Below, one piece after another: positions 25,234 through 34,426 of a stretch of DNA of 64,000 nucleotides. The position numbers were made by a program, and so were the translations under genes. A model generated the notes under the pieces. It saw only the letters and a list, made by a program, of their open reading frames with translations, ran no database searches and had not been told where the DNA came from. The first letter of the stretch is position 1. Each line of letters opens with the position of its first letter. The DNA is from Stutzerimonas xanthomarina (GTDB taxonomy: Bacteria > Pseudomonadota > Gammaproteobacteria > Pseudomonadales > Pseudomonadaceae). The DNA is taken from contig NZ_RHQM01000005.1 of assembly GCF_003935375.1 (NCBI RefSeq), positions 186,001-250,000 on the forward strand. The letters are read 5' to 3'.

Positions 25234-25701
25234 TCAGAACTGCGGCCCGGAGCGGGTGTTGTTGCCCTTGGCCAGGCGGTCGTAGAGCACCACGTTGACC
25301 GTCGCGGCGAGGTTCATGCAGCCATTGGTGGGGATGTACACCACGTCCTCGCACCAGTCTCGGATTTCCTTGCTCAGCGAGCCGTCCTCGGCGCCGAAGA
25401 TATACAGCGCGCGGTCCGGGTGGGTGTACTCGGGCAGCGAGCGGGCGCCTTCGACCAGCTCCACCGCAACCGGCACGCAGCCGAGCGGGAGAATCTTGCG
25501 CAGATCGTCGATGTTGATCAGCGGAATGTCCTGGTGGACCTTCTTGGTATCGGTGACGAAGTCCTTGGCGCGGTCGTAGCGGGTGCCGGTGTAGAACACC
25601 GAAGCGGCGCCATAGCAGCCTGCGGCACGCATGATCGCCCCCACGTTGGACGGCGATTTCGGGTTGCTCAGGCCGATGCAGGCATAGCGTTTGTTGCTCA
25701 C
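25234..25701 (-). CDS. SpoU/TrmH-type RNA methyltransferase
   Basis: A 155-residue SPOUT methyltransferase using S-adenosylmethionine. Family motifs: NPKSPSNVGAIMRAAGCYGA (motif 1), ALYIFGAEDGSLSKEI (motif 2) and VYIPTNGCMNLAATVNVVLYDRL (motif 3, knot). It is a minimal SPOUT domain without extra RNA-binding domains; the RNA target (tRNA or rRNA 2'-O-ribose) is not assigned. The GTG at 25701 gives the family N-terminus SNKRYACIGL; a TTG further upstream would add 18 residues and is not favoured. RBS is weak. Confidence 0.85.
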   Translation of the reverse strand: MSNKRYACIGLSNPKSPSNVGAIMRAAGCYGAASVFYTGTRYDRAKDFVTDTKKVHQDIPLINIDDLRKILPLGCVPVAVELVEGARSLPEYTHPDRALYIFGAEDGSLSKEIRDWCEDVVYIPTNGCMNLAATVNVVLYDRLAKGNNTRSGPQF

Positions 25702-25781
25702 GGAAGGGGACTCGCGCGGAAAACGCGCGAGTATACGGGACGGTTTGGTCGGCAAAGGTTTTTTAGCGCTGCGCGACCGGG

Positions 25782-26840
25782 TCAGGGAATGAGCTTGCTC
25801 GCCCGCAGCCTGGCGAAGACATCGAAGAACGCCTCATCGCTGGCCTGGTAATCCAGAAAGCCGAGCTTGCGACTCTTCGACATATCCGTCACCACCTCGA
25901 TCGGGCGGCCCAGATCGGCATCGGTGTGCCACGGCGAGATAAGCGTGCCGATGTCCGCCGCGGCGAGACCGTACTGCTTCGCCATGTCGCTCCAGATTGC
26001 CGCGTCGCCCGCCATCTGCTGCTCCAACGGGGCCGGGCCATCGAACGGCGCGGCGTCGATGCCGAACCACTCGGCAATGCGCGACCACATCCATTTCCAG
26101 CGAAACACATCGCCATTGACGACGTTGAAGGCCTGGTTGGCGGCTGCCGGCGTGCTGGCGGCCCAGTGCAGGTGCCTGGCGAGCTGAGCGGCGTCGGTCA
26201 TGTCGGTCATGCTGTTCCACTGCACGTCCGAGCCCGGAAAGCGGAAAGGCCGCCCCGTGTGGCGGCAGATGGAGGCGTACACGGCCAGCGTGGTGGCCAT
26301 GTTCATCGCATTGCCGACGGCGATGCCGGTGATGGTGTGCGGCCGATGCACGCTCCAGCTGAAGCCGTCCCGCTCAGCGGCGGCGAACACCTCATCTTCC
26401 TGGGCGTAATAGAAATTCTCGACATCCAGCCGCCCCTGTTCCTCGCGGAACGGCGTCTGCGGCAGCGCGCCCTTGCCGTAGGCCTCAAACGGGCCAAGGT
26501 AATGCTTGAGCCCGGTGACCAGCGCCACGTGGCGCAGCGTACCAGCCGGCCGGACGGCTTCGAGCAGGTTGCGTACCATCTGCGCATTGACGCGGATATT
26601 CTCCGCCTCGCTGGCCTGGCGCGCCCAGGTGGTGAGGAAGACGTGAGTGGGCGAAACGCCGGCCAGCGCCGAGGCGAGCGCCTTGGGGTCCAGCAGGTCG
26701 GCGCTGATCGGCGTGACACCCGCCTCGGTGTTCGGCCGGCGAGCCAGTCCGGCAACGTTCCAGCCTTCATCGGCCAGCAGGCGCGACAGCGCGCTGCCGA
26801 CAATGCCGCTCGCGCCGACCACCAGTGCTTGATTTGTCAT
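25782..26840 (-). CDS. PRISE-type SDR (progesterone 5-beta-reductase-like)
   Basis: A 352-residue NADPH-dependent extended SDR. The nucleotide motif is ALVVGASGIVGSALSRLL. Further features are VFLTTWARQASEAENI, a TGLKHYLGPFEAYG segment and an FYYAQEDEVF block containing the Tyr of the PRISE family, with HRPHTITGIAVGNAMNM following. Plant relatives reduce enones; bacterial substrates are unknown. The ATG at 26840 begins MTNQALVVGA; a longer reading to 27158 overlaps the divergent HxlR gene and is rejected. Divergent from and probably controlled by that regulator. Confidence 0.87.
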   Translation of the reverse strand: MTNQALVVGASGIVGSALSRLLADEGWNVAGLARRPNTEAGVTPISADLLDPKALASALAGVSPTHVFLTTWARQASEAENIRVNAQMVRNLLEAVRPAGTLRHVALVTGLKHYLGPFEAYGKGALPQTPFREEQGRLDVENFYYAQEDEVFAAAERDGFSWSVHRPHTITGIAVGNAMNMATTLAVYASICRHTGRPFRFPGSDVQWNSMTDMTDAAQLARHLHWAASTPAAANQAFNVVNGDVFRWKWMWSRIAEWFGIDAAPFDGPAPLEQQMAGDAAIWSDMAKQYGLAAADIGTLISPWHTDADLGRPIEVVTDMSKSRKLGFLDYQASDEAFFDVFARLRASKLIP

Positions 26841-26928
26841 GTACAGACCCCCACAAAGCGAAACAGGCCTGCACCTTACCCACTCGAAAACGCCGATCCA
26901 AGTCGGCACCAAATGGTGACCATCCCCC

Positions 26929-27312
26929 ATGCAACCGGGCTCAGACGAAGAACAATGGCGTGAAGACTGCGCGCCAAGACGCGTGCTCGAGCTCTTCTCC
27001 ACCAAGTGGACCAGCATGATTCTGCACACGCTGCATGCCCGGCACGATGGCACCGCACGTAGCGGCGCGTTGCATCGCAGTCTGCCTGGCATCTCGAAGA
27101 AAATGCTGATCCAGACGCTGCGCGAACTGGAGCAAAGCGGCCTGATCGAGCGCCACACGCTCGATTCGGTGCCGCCGGCGGTGAGCTATGCGCTTTCGCC
27201 GCTGGGGCAACTGATGGTCGAGCCCATCGAACTGATCTATGACTGGGCAAGGCAGAACTCCGCCGCGCTGGATCAGTTGCAGCCAAGAAGCACGTCGCGC
27301 AGGCGGGGCTAG
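26929..27312 (+). CDS. HxlR-family transcription regulator
   Basis: A 127-residue winged-helix regulator. HxlR signature: CAPRRVLELFSTKWTSMILHTLH, then GALHRSLPGISKKMLIQTLRELEQSGLIER and a beta-wing, VPPAVSYALSPLGQ. A Cys at residue 14 near the N-terminus is in the position used by several redox- or electrophile-sensing HxlR proteins (YodB, HypR). Divergent from the PRISE-type reductase with 88 bases between starts. Its stop overlaps the convergent LysR stop by four bases. Confidence 0.88.
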   Translation: MQPGSDEEQWREDCAPRRVLELFSTKWTSMILHTLHARHDGTARSGALHRSLPGISKKMLIQTLRELEQSGLIERHTLDSVPPAVSYALSPLGQLMVEPIELIYDWARQNSAALDQLQPRSTSRRRG

Positions 27313-28214
27313 ATCGCGTTGACGATCTGCTCGCGCAGCCATTGATGGGCAGGGTCGCGATGGGCGCGTTCATGCCAGAGCATGGCCATTTTGTAGCCTG
27401 GAATCTCCAGCGGCGCTTCGACGACCTGCAGTGCGACACCCTGAACCAGCCGTTCGGGCAGCATGGCCACCAGGTCGGTGCTTTCCAGTACCGAGCGCAG
27501 GAACAGGAAATGCGGCACCGACAGCACCACGCGCCGTTGCAGGCCATGCGTGGCCAGGGCACTGTCGGTGGCACCGTGAAAGCCGCCGCCATCCGGCGAG
27601 ACGATCACCTGATCCAGCGCGCAGAACTGCTCTAGCGTCGGCCGTCGCCGCAGGCGCGGATGCCCGGCACGGCCGGCCAGCACGTAGCGCTCGGTGAACA
27701 GAACGCGGCGGCGCAGGTTGGATGGCGATCCGTCGACGGTGTGCAAGGCGAGGTCGATATCACCCTGTTCTGCCTGGCGGGCGATGCGCGAAGGCTGCAT
27801 CTCGACCACGGCTATGCGGGTGCTCGGTGCGGCGGACCGCAGGCCGGCCAGAGCGGGTAGCACAATCGCGGACTCGCCATAGTCGCTGGCTGCGATGCGC
27901 CAGACGTTCTGCGCGGCGCCAGGGTCGAACGGGCTGGCTGGCGCGACGGCTTGCTCCAGCGCCTCCAGCGCCAGGCGCAAGGGCTCGCGCAATTCTTCTG
28001 CGCGTGCAGTCGGGCGCATGCCTCGCGGCCCAGGTATCAGCAGAGGATCGTCGAAAATGTCGCGCAGCTTGGCTAGGTGCACGCTCACCGAGGGCTGGGA
28101 AAAATTCAGGCGCTCTGCGGCGCGGGTGACATTGTGCTCGGCCAGCAACACGTCCAGGGTCACCAGCAGATTCAGATCAAGACGTCTGAGATTATTCACG
28201 GCAATACCTGGCAT
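27309..28214 (-). CDS. LysR-family regulator of the quinone reductase gene
   Basis: A 301-residue LysR protein. The N-terminal helix-turn-helix is RAAERLNFSQPSVSVHLAKLRDIFDDPLL (about residues 31-60), followed by the periplasmic-binding-like effector domain. The upstream NNLRRLDLNLLVTLDVLL is typical of the NodD/NahR-like branch. Divergent from the NAD(P)H oxidoreductase gene, 69 bases between starts; the usual LysR arrangement predicts control of that gene. ATG 28214 used; a GTG five codons in is an alternative. Confidence 0.9.
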   Translation of the reverse strand: MPGIAVNNLRRLDLNLLVTLDVLLAEHNVTRAAERLNFSQPSVSVHLAKLRDIFDDPLLIPGPRGMRPTARAEELREPLRLALEALEQAVAPASPFDPGAAQNVWRIAASDYGESAIVLPALAGLRSAAPSTRIAVVEMQPSRIARQAEQGDIDLALHTVDGSPSNLRRRVLFTERYVLAGRAGHPRLRRRPTLEQFCALDQVIVSPDGGGFHGATDSALATHGLQRRVVLSVPHFLFLRSVLESTDLVAMLPERLVQGVALQVVEAPLEIPGYKMAMLWHERAHRDPAHQWLREQIVNAI

Positions 28215-28283
28215 GTGGGTTATTCATTTCAAACATACCTTGGCAGGCCACATTCTGCAGCCGTCCCGCTACGGAGGTTTGCC

Positions 28284-29066
28284 ATGAATGTTCTGCTTGT
28301 TTATGCCCATCCCGAACCGCGCTCGTTGAATGGCGCGTTGAAGGAGTTCGCCGTACAACGCCTGCAGGCGGCTGGCCATCAGGTCCAGGTTTCCGACTTG
28401 TATGCCATGGGCTGGAAGGCCGCGATCGACGCTGGCGACAGCCTGGATCGCGATCCCGAAGCGCGTTTCGATGCATCCGAGGATTCCCGACGCGCGTTCG
28501 CCAGTGGCCGGCAGAGTTCTGACATCGCGGCCGAGCAGGACAAGCTGCGCTGGGCGGATACGCTGATCCTGCAGTTCCCGCTCTGGTGGTTTTCGATGCC
28601 GGCGATCCTCAAGGGCTGGGTCGACCGGGTATATGCCTACGGTTTCGCTTATGGCGTCGGTGAGCATTCGGACGCGCGCTGGGGCGATCGCTACGGCGAG
28701 GGTTCGATGGCGGGCAAACGGGCGACGCTGATCGTGACTACCGGTGGCTGGGAATCACACTACAGCCCGCGGGGAATCAACGGGCCCATCGAGGACCTGC
28801 TGTTCCCCATCCATCACGGCATCCTGCATTACCCGGGCTTCGATGTGCTGCCACCGTTTCTGGTGCACCGCACCAGCCGCATCGACCGGGCCCGATTCGA
28901 CACACTCCGCGACGAACTGGGCAAGCGCCTGGACCACCTCTGGCTCACTGAGCCCATCGCCTATCGCAAACAGAACGGCGGCGACTACGACATTCCGGCG
29001 CTAACGCTCAGGGCCGACGTGGCGCCAGCGCAGGTCGGCTTTGCCGCGCATGTCGAACAGCCGTAA
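28284..29066 (+). CDS. NAD(P)H dehydrogenase (quinone), flavodoxin-like
   Basis: A 260-residue FMN/FAD flavodoxin-fold reductase of the NQO/MdaB group. Start MNVLLVYAHPEPRSLNGAL gives the phosphate-binding Ser. QFPLWWFSMPAILKGWVDRV is the family flavin-loop signature, and TTGGWESHYSPRGINGPIEDLLFPIHHGIL the second half. Two-electron reduction of quinones or nitro/azo compounds is expected in the cytoplasm. GGAGG precedes the start. Divergent from the LysR gene. Confidence 0.9.
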   Translation: MNVLLVYAHPEPRSLNGALKEFAVQRLQAAGHQVQVSDLYAMGWKAAIDAGDSLDRDPEARFDASEDSRRAFASGRQSSDIAAEQDKLRWADTLILQFPLWWFSMPAILKGWVDRVYAYGFAYGVGEHSDARWGDRYGEGSMAGKRATLIVTTGGWESHYSPRGINGPIEDLLFPIHHGILHYPGFDVLPPFLVHRTSRIDRARFDTLRDELGKRLDHLWLTEPIAYRKQNGGDYDIPALTLRADVAPAQVGFAAHVEQP

Positions 29067-29104
29067 CAGCTCCAGGGGCAGGGGCGTGCTTTGTCGTTAC
29101 GTCG

Positions 29105-30415
29105 TCAGAGTTCCTTGGCGAACCGTTCGACCGCACTGACCACCTGCTTGGCGGCGTCCTGAATCTCGATGATCACCGCACCGGCCTGGTTGGCCAGCCC
29201 CAGACCCTGCACCGCCTGTTCGCGGCTGGCGAACATGTTGCGCACGGCCTCGTCGGCCAGCGCCTGGTTCTGTTGCACCACATTGACGATCTCGTCGGTA
29301 GCGGTGCTCGTGCGCGCGGCCAGTTGCCGAACCTCGTCGGCCACCACCGCGAAACCGCGACCCTGGTCGCCAGCCCTGGCGGCCTCGATGGCCGCGTTCA
29401 ACGCCAGCAGGTTGGTCTGTGCGGCGATGCCGCCAATGGTCTGGACGATGGAGCTGATCAGCAGCGACTGCTTGCCGAGCGCCTCGATGCCATCGGTGGC
29501 GGACTGCACCTGGTCGGTGATCTTCTGCATCGTCACCAGGGTGTCCTTCACCACGCTGGCGCCGCGCTCGGCACTGACGTCGGTCTGCAGCGAAATGTCG
29601 TAGGCAACGCCCGCGGCTTGCCGCACTTCTGCCTCACGCATGACCTGATCGGTCACCACGTTGGCGAACTTGACCACCTTGTAGAGGTTGCCTTCGGTGT
29701 CGTGCACCGGGTTGTAGGTCGCCTCCAGCCAAACCTCGTGGCCGTGGCGGTCGACACGCTTGAAGCGGTCGGCGACGTACTCGCCGCGGTTGAGTTTCTG
29801 CCAGAACGCCTTGTAATCCGCCGAAGCGGCATCTTCCGGCGCGCAGAACAGACTGTGATGTTTGCCTTTGAGCTCTGCGAGCGAATAGCCCATGGTCTGG
29901 AGAAACTGCTCGTTGGCCGTGACCACCGTTCCGTCCAGATTGAACTGGATAACCGCGGTCGAGCGCAGCAGGGCGGTGATAAATGCCTCGTTCTCCTTCG
30001 CCCGGTACACGGCCTCGCTTATGTCGCTGCCGAAACCCTGAATATGCGAAAGCTTCCCGTCGGCCGTTGCGATCGGATACCAATGGATCTTCAACCAGGC
30101 GAGGCTGCCGTCGGCGCGCAGGTACCGATAGTCGTCGCTGACCGGCTCGAGCTTGGCCACCGCGGCGCGAAAGTTGTGAAAGCAGGGCAGGTTCTTCACA
30201 TAGGGCGGAACGATCTCGGCCAGGGGCCGGCCCTGGAGATGCCCGTGTGAGTAACCCAAGGTACGGGCGAATCGATCATTGAACGCGCAGATCTTGAAGT
30301 CGGTATCCAGCGTGACCGACAGCATGTCACCGTTCATCTTGCCCATGAGCTGGCGCAGGATTGCCAGCTCGGCATCCTTGGCTTCCAAATCCTTTTTCAA
30401 GCGGTTGTTAAACAT
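29105..30415 (-). CDS. Soluble methyl-accepting chemotaxis protein with two PAS domains (BdlA-like)
   Basis: A 436-residue cytoplasmic chemoreceptor without membrane segments. PAS 1 spans about residues 27-140 ([24 protein letters not shown]) and PAS 2 about 145-260 ([20 protein letters not shown] ... [11 protein letters not shown]). The MCP signalling hairpin tip has [17 protein letters not shown] and [15 protein letters not shown]. Two PAS domains plus a short MCP region and no transmembrane helix is the layout of P. aeruginosa BdlA, the biofilm dispersion protein, but Aer-2-like receptors are an alternative. ATG 30415 has GGA eight bases upstream; 30424 is possible. Confidence 0.85.
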   Translation of the reverse strand: MFNNRLKKDLEAKDAELAILRQLMGKMNGDMLSVTLDTDFKICAFNDRFARTLGYSHGHLQGRPLAEIVPPYVKNLPCFHNFRAAVAKLEPVSDDYRYLRADGSLAWLKIHWYPIATADGKLSHIQGFGSDISEAVYRAKENEAFITALLRSTAVIQFNLDGTVVTANEQFLQTMGYSLAELKGKHHSLFCAPEDAASADYKAFWQKLNRGEYVADRFKRVDRHGHEVWLEATYNPVHDTEGNLYKVVKFANVVTDQVMREAEVRQAAGVAYDISLQTDVSAERGASVVKDTLVTMQKITDQVQSATDGIEALGKQSLLISSIVQTIGGIAAQTNLLALNAAIEAARAGDQGRGFAVVADEVRQLAARTSTATDEIVNVVQQNQALADEAVRNMFASREQAVQGLGLANQAGAVIIEIQDAAKQVVSAVERFAKEL

Positions 30416-30597
30416 GCAGGGCATCCAATCGATCTAGTTGTGCTTCCGATATCGGCGAAGAGTGCGGGCGCTTGAGCGACTTCGTGTCGCGCCAGCGAAA
30501 GCCGTTGAACCGACGCGGTGCGTGCCGAAGCGAGTGAAAGGGTGCGATTACCATGCGTTTGTCTTCGCCCCACATGTGATGTGAGCCGTCATCGCCC

Positions 30598-30984
30598 TCA
30601 GAGCTGATCGGCAACTGCCTTCTTGTCGATCACCGACCACACGTTGCGGATCTTTCCCTCGAGGAACTCGTAGAAGACGTTTTCGGTAAAGACCACTCTC
30701 TTGCCATTCACAGCAAAGCCAAACAGTTCGCCTGTGGGCGTGCAATCGAACCGCAGCTGTGCCGCCACATGGGGCGGCTCGACGATGAGCAGCCCGATGT
30801 TGAACTGCAGATCGGGGATCGCCCGAACGTCGCCGTCGAGCATCTGGCGATAGCCGTCCAGCCCGACGAACTGGCCGTTGTAGTGCACCTCGTCATCGAC
30901 GAAGCGCTCCAGCTCCGCCCAGCGCCTGCCGTTCAGACAGGCGATGTAGCCTCGGTAGCAATCAGCGATCTCGTCGCCAGTCAT
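30598..30984 (-). CDS. SnoaL-like / ester cyclase-type protein
   Basis: A 128-residue NTF2-like fold protein. SnoaL-type features are CYRGYIACLNGRRWAELERFVDDEVHYNG near the start and LDGYRQMLDGDVRAIPDLQF in the middle. A C-terminal beta-sheet follows (FTENVFYEFLEGKIRNVWSVIDK). Substrate unknown; relatives include polyketide cyclases and many uncharacterised proteins. ATG 30984 follows GGGGAACG. It sits between BdlA-like and DUF2855 genes on the same strand but with 113-base gaps or more, so a separate unit is likely. Confidence 0.8.
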   Translation of the reverse strand: MTGDEIADCYRGYIACLNGRRWAELERFVDDEVHYNGQFVGLDGYRQMLDGDVRAIPDLQFNIGLLIVEPPHVAAQLRFDCTPTGELFGFAVNGKRVVFTENVFYEFLEGKIRNVWSVIDKKAVADQL

Positions 30985-31098
30985 GATCGTTCCCCGCAAA
31001 GAAAGTCCGGTAGTCAGGCTAGCGACTGGCTCGATATACGCCAGCCGCATCGACCGGCCGCACTGGCTGAGGTTATCTGCTCGGCACCGATTACCTGG

Positions 31099-32202
31099 TC
31101 AGTCGAGCACCACGGCGTGGCCCTCCAGAGGATTGATGTCGCCTTTGATCAAGGATTCGGCCAGCGCCTGTGCGGACTCCAGACCAGCGTGTTCGTGCAC
31201 CTGCATCCAGGGCTGCTGCGCATCGCTCACCCGAGCGATGAAGGCCAGCTGCGCCTCGTTGAAGCGGCGGGTCACCTCGGCGGGGCCCCAGTCGGCGTTG
31301 CGTTTCTTGATCTGATAAGGCGCGAAGTAGGGCTGTGGCTGCGGACCGGCCAGCGTTGCGTCCGTCTTTCTGTATTCGTGGTTCTGGGCTGACCCGGCGA
31401 AGCAGTCGTACACCAGGGCATCCTTGAAATGGCTGTGGATCTGCCGGCGTAGATCGGCGCTGCCGGAGAAGTCGACGTAGAGCGTGGGCACGCTCGGGTC
31501 CAGCGAAGCGAGCTGGTCGTAGCCCAAGGCCTGATGGTAGCAACCCAGGCTTTGCACGAAGTCCGTGTTGCCGGCGGAAGTCAGCCCGATCAGCTGCACG
31601 GCCGGGTTGTCCTGCAGGCAGAACGCCGTGCCGTACGCGGTCTTGCTCGAGGCGCTCGACATCAGGATCTGGCGCGCGCCGAAGAAGGCGTTGTCGTCGA
31701 GGAAATCGGCCAGCATGAAGGAGGTGATGAACAGCGGCCGCAGCAGCATCTGGTAGTTTTCGCTGCCGGCACGATAGGCGGCGTCGCTGCTGATGCGCTG
31801 GTACTGGTTGTAGGCCGAGGTGAGTTCGAGTCGGTGTTCGGCGCCGTCGTAGAAACCGCGCTCGGAGACGCGCACCGGCTGCATCACGACATGGCTGGCT
31901 ATCGGCCAGAAGCCATAGAAGCGTTCGCCCTTCGCCAGGCCATCGACGGTGCTCTCCACGACTTCGGCGAAGCCCCACGCCGGCATGTGGAACCACTCGC
32001 TATCGCCGGTGGGGTAGAAGTCCCAATAGCGCAGGTGAGGTGTCTCGCCGAATGCGGCGTAGGTGACATTGTTCGTGGTCAGTGCCAGCCGGCTGATACG
32101 CAGCAGGGCTTCGCCGGCTTTCAGCTCCGGCATCGGTCGGTTCTGAATGCGGGTCTGCTGCATGTCTTTCTTGTTGTTCTGCAACTGGCGGATGACGCTC
32201 AT
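31099..32202 (-). CDS. DUF2855 family protein (MDR-like oxidoreductase)
   Basis: A 367-residue protein of the DUF2855 family, distantly related to zinc-free alcohol dehydrogenase/quinone reductases. Visible features: a GroES-like N-terminal half (ALTTNNVTYAAFGETP and FHMPAWGFAEVVEST), and a nucleotide-binding region around ILMSSASSKTAYGTAFCLQ rather than a classic GxGxxG. The ATG at 32202 gives MSVIRQLQNNKKDMQQTRI. Divergent from a TetR regulator 73 bases away, which probably represses it. Substrate unknown. Confidence 0.85.
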   Translation of the reverse strand: MSVIRQLQNNKKDMQQTRIQNRPMPELKAGEALLRISRLALTTNNVTYAAFGETPHLRYWDFYPTGDSEWFHMPAWGFAEVVESTVDGLAKGERFYGFWPIASHVVMQPVRVSERGFYDGAEHRLELTSAYNQYQRISSDAAYRAGSENYQMLLRPLFITSFMLADFLDDNAFFGARQILMSSASSKTAYGTAFCLQDNPAVQLIGLTSAGNTDFVQSLGCYHQALGYDQLASLDPSVPTLYVDFSGSADLRRQIHSHFKDALVYDCFAGSAQNHEYRKTDATLAGPQPQPYFAPYQIKKRNADWGPAEVTRRFNEAQLAFIARVSDAQQPWMQVHEHAGLESAQALAESLIKGDINPLEGHAVVLD

Positions 32203-32275
32203 CGATGGCACCTTGGGTTCGTAAATGGACGGCTTCGACTCTATCCCTTTCGTTTCACCGCCGGGTTCGGATTTC

Positions 32276-32908
32276 ATGAGCACACGATTGCCGAGCGCCA
32301 AGCCGCTCAAACGGCCGACTCAGCAGCGCGCCAAGGCCACCGTTCAGGCGATTTTCGACACCTATGTTCGGATATGGCAGCGCGACGGCTGGGCTCGATT
32401 GACGACCCGTGCGGTCGCACTCGAAGCCGGCGTGGCCATCGGCACCCTGTACGACTACTTCCCCAGCAAGCACGCCCTGCACTCGGGCTACGTGCGCTAT
32501 TGCGTCGAGCAGCTGCTGGAGGCCATCGACGCGCAAGCGGTAGCGCCAACCGCGCTTGCCTGGCCCGAGCGCATCCGCCTATTGGTACGCGCCCTTGCCG
32601 GAGTTGAGCCACAGCTGCCCTGGTTCCATCCGGACATGCTCGAACTGGAAACGCTGGTGGCCGAGCCCAAGCATCAGCGTCGGGTCTACGAGGATCTGTT
32701 GGGCGCCTGGCATCGGGTCATTGATGCGGCGACCGATCTGCCGGTACGCCCGAGCGCTGCGACGCTGGAAGCGCTGCATCTATCGGTATGGGGCGGCCGC
32801 CGCTACGCGATGCTGGTGCAACTTGAAGCGGATCGCATGACCGATTGGGCCATCTGCATGGAGCAGCTGTGCCTGCTTACGCTCAGGGGCGCGAACGAGC
32901 CGGCTTGA
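32276..32908 (+). CDS. TetR-family regulator
   Basis: A 210-residue TetR protein. The helix-turn-helix is GWARLTTRAVALEAGVAIGTLYDYFPSKHAL (about residues 38-68), with the family Tyr-x-Tyr-Phe. The C-terminal ligand domain is not assignable. Divergent from the DUF2855 gene; by position it is likely the repressor of that gene and of itself. Confidence 0.9.
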   Translation: MSTRLPSAKPLKRPTQQRAKATVQAIFDTYVRIWQRDGWARLTTRAVALEAGVAIGTLYDYFPSKHALHSGYVRYCVEQLLEAIDAQAVAPTALAWPERIRLLVRALAGVEPQLPWFHPDMLELETLVAEPKHQRRVYEDLLGAWHRVIDAATDLPVRPSAATLEALHLSVWGGRRYAMLVQLEADRMTDWAICMEQLCLLTLRGANEPA

Positions 32909-33036
32909 CCTCGATTGTCCAGGGCAGACACTCGCGATGCTGGTTGGGCGGAAATTCAAGCATTGCGTCGAATTCGTGGTTCTTCGTTCGACTATCAAGG
33001 CCATCAAGGCAGATTCGCCACCAGAGGAGAACAGCC

Positions 33037-33483
33037 ATGCCCAGCACCATCCGCCTTCACCGCGTCCTGCGAGCGACACCCGAGCGCATCTATCGCGCCT
33101 TTCTGGACCCAGACGCCAAGGCCAAATGGCTGCCGCCGAACGGCTTCACCGGCAAGGTGCACGAGATCGACGCGCGGGTAGGCGGCCGCTACAGAATGTC
33201 CTTCACGAATTTCTCCACGGGTACCAGCCACAGCTTCGCCGGACAATTCCTGGAGCTGCTGGAAAATCAGCGAATCCGTTACGAAGACACATTCGATGAT
33301 CCGGGCTTGCCGGGCACGATAGAGGTGACGGTGACGCTCACCCAGGTATCCTGCGGCACCGAACTAAACATCACCCAGGCAGGCATTCCGGACGCGATCC
33401 CGGCCGAAGCCTGCTACCTCGGCTGGCAGGAGTCGCTGACGCTTTTGGCGAAGCTGGTCGAAGTGGAGATTCCGGACGAGTGA
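33037..33483 (+). CDS. SRPBCC-family protein (AHSA1-like)
   Basis: A 148-residue START/AHSA1-like protein: MPSTIRLHRVLRATPERIYRAF leads into DPDAKAKWLPPNGFTGKVHEID, then VGGRYRMSF and a C-terminal GWQESLTLLAKLVE helix that closes the hydrophobic cavity. Ligand unknown. AGAGGAG precedes the ATG with good spacing. It follows the TetR gene on the same strand, with 128 bases between them, and may share its leader. Confidence 0.87.
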   Translation: MPSTIRLHRVLRATPERIYRAFLDPDAKAKWLPPNGFTGKVHEIDARVGGRYRMSFTNFSTGTSHSFAGQFLELLENQRIRYEDTFDDPGLPGTIEVTVTLTQVSCGTELNITQAGIPDAIPAEACYLGWQESLTLLAKLVEVEIPDE

Positions 33484-33648
33484 CCGAGCGCCATCCGGCC
33501 CTATGGTGGTGGAGCGTCTGGGCACCCTGAGGGGGCAAGCGGTCCACCACCGTCCGGTGAATGTCCCGCATTGCGCCTGGCCACTACACAGAGGTGTGGT
33601 TGAGATATGATGCGCGCCCGCTGAAGCCCCCTCACACATCAGGTCATC

Positions 33649-34392
33649 ATGCCCGGCGATGCTCTCTATACCGACTTGTCGGGTTACTACGACCTCATGT
33701 GCGCGGACATCGACTACCGGGCGCAAAGCCACTGTGTCCAGCGATTGCAGCAGCTGTTCGGCAACGGCGGGACTAGGCATCTGGACCTGGCTTGCGGCAC
33801 GGGCCCGCACGTCCGCCATTTCATCGATGCCGGCTATACCAGCGGCGGGCTCGACATCAACCAGCCGATGCTGGACAGAGCCGCCGCGCGCTGTCCGGAA
33901 GCGCAATTTTCCCTGCAGGACATGTGTGGCTTTGCGGTCGAGCAGCCGGCCGATCTGATCACCTGCTTTCTTTACTCCATCCACTACAGCGCCGGGCTGG
34001 CCAGACTCGAGTCGTGCATCGCCAGCGCGCATGCCGCGTTGGCCCCCGGCGGGCTGTTCTGCTTCAACGCCGTGGACAAGCGCCGGATCGACAACGCGTC
34101 ATTCGTCTCGCACACGGCCCGGCATGCGGGCGGCCTGTTCACCTTCAGCTCGGGTTGGCACTACCCGGGGGAAGGGGAGCAGCAACTGCTGAGGCTGCGC
34201 ATCGGCAGAACCGCGGCGGATCAAAGCCAGGTATGGAACGACGAACACGCGATGGTGGCGGTGAGTTTTGCCGAGCTGAGCGAGCTGCTGGCGCCGTACT
34301 TCGAAGTGCATGTGCTCGAGCATGACTACGAGAAGATCGTGCCCTGGGACCAGGCATCCGGGAACGCGATATTTGTCTGCGTGAAGCGCTGA
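33649..34392 (+). CDS. Class I SAM-dependent methyltransferase
   Basis: A 247-residue methyltransferase with motif I HLDLACGTGPHVRHFIDAG, motif II/III GGLDINQPMLDRAAARCPEAQF and an HYSAGLARLESCIASAHAALAPGGLFCFN segment. The YxDLM stretch near the N-terminus (YYDLMCADIDYRAQ) is common to small-molecule methyltransferases. Substrate unknown. The start at 33649 follows TCAGG. It ends 34 bases before the stop of the convergent GNAT gene. Confidence 0.88.
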   Translation: MPGDALYTDLSGYYDLMCADIDYRAQSHCVQRLQQLFGNGGTRHLDLACGTGPHVRHFIDAGYTSGGLDINQPMLDRAAARCPEAQFSLQDMCGFAVEQPADLITCFLYSIHYSAGLARLESCIASAHAALAPGGLFCFNAVDKRRIDNASFVSHTARHAGGLFTFSSGWHYPGEGEQQLLRLRIGRTAADQSQVWNDEHAMVAVSFAELSELLAPYFEVHVLEHDYEKIVPWDQASGNAIFVCVKR

Positions 34393-34426
34393 TCCGCGAG
34401 GTTGCGTCCGGGAGCGTTCTGGGCAG

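Noticed and set aside
26841..27158. N-terminal extension of the PRISE-type SDR.
   Set aside because: It would overlap the divergent HxlR gene and its control region; the Rossmann motif begins right after ATG 26840.
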